From Desulfobacterales bacterium (GTDB lineage Bacteria > Desulfobacterota > Desulfobacteria > Desulfobacterales > JAFDCJ01), in contig JAOZPY010000034.1 of the NCBI GenBank assembly GCA_029932495.1, forward strand, positions 1-13,008: a stretch of 13,008 nucleotides of DNA, read 5' to 3'. The notes beneath the pieces are model-generated. The model worked only from the letters and a program-made list of their open reading frames with translations. It had not been told where the DNA came from and ran no database searches. A program made the position numbers and the translations under genes. Of this stretch, positions 12,944-13,008 are shown one piece after another. The first letter of the stretch is position 1; each line of letters begins with the position of its first letter.

Positions 12944-13008
12944 CCCGCCTTTAGGCCTTGCGTCATTGTTCCGGTTTTTCCCGTTAGGCTTCAGGTATTG
13001 CCGCCGGC

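Overview
The window looks like a chromosomal segment of a Desulfobacterota (deltaproteobacterial, Desulfobacterales-like) bacterium. The basis is moderate GC content with long AT-rich intergenic stretches, a regulator carrying a cysteine/tryptophan-rich 'two-CW'-type domain that I associate with this phylum, a multi-LysM MltD-type transglycosylase and palindromic intergenic repeats. The phylum is inferred from protein style; no rRNA or other marker is present.

Layout. Bases 1-150 hold the 3' end of an unrecognised gene. A small exported protein made of two 53-residue repeats follows (244-765, +). It converges, with an 11-bp gap, on a minus-strand DNA-repair pair: family X DNA polymerase (polX, 1664-3391) followed downstream by an endonuclease IV-like TIM-barrel protein (777-1562). 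A gap of about 570 bp (3392-3958) contains a 205-bp imperfect palindrome and a candidate promoter. Next comes a metabolic stretch on the plus strand: a PLP-dependent trans-sulfuration enzyme (3959-5086), an N-terminally anchored alpha/beta hydrolase (5326-6240) followed 16 bp later by an N-acyl-D-amino-acid deacylase-type amidohydrolase (6257-7846), and a small cupin (7997-8314). The cupin converges on an MltD-like lytic transglycosylase (8613-10856, -). The 298-bp gap between them is almost entirely filled by two palindromic elements that share a 17-bp core. A second long non-coding gap (10857-11423) precedes a plus-strand group: universal stress protein (11424-11888), GAF-domain protein (11930-12496) and HTH plus Cys/Trp-rich protein (12572-12943).

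How the genes fit together. PolX and the Nfo-like protein form a plausible base-excision-repair pair. The hydrolase and deacylase are probably co-transcribed. USP, GAF and HTH/two-CW look like a small sensing and stress module; this is inference from order and spacing only. No rRNA, tRNA, CRISPR array, transposase or phage gene was seen. The least-explained structures are the three large palindromes, the tandem-repeat secreted protein and the USP-GAF-HTH/two-CW group.
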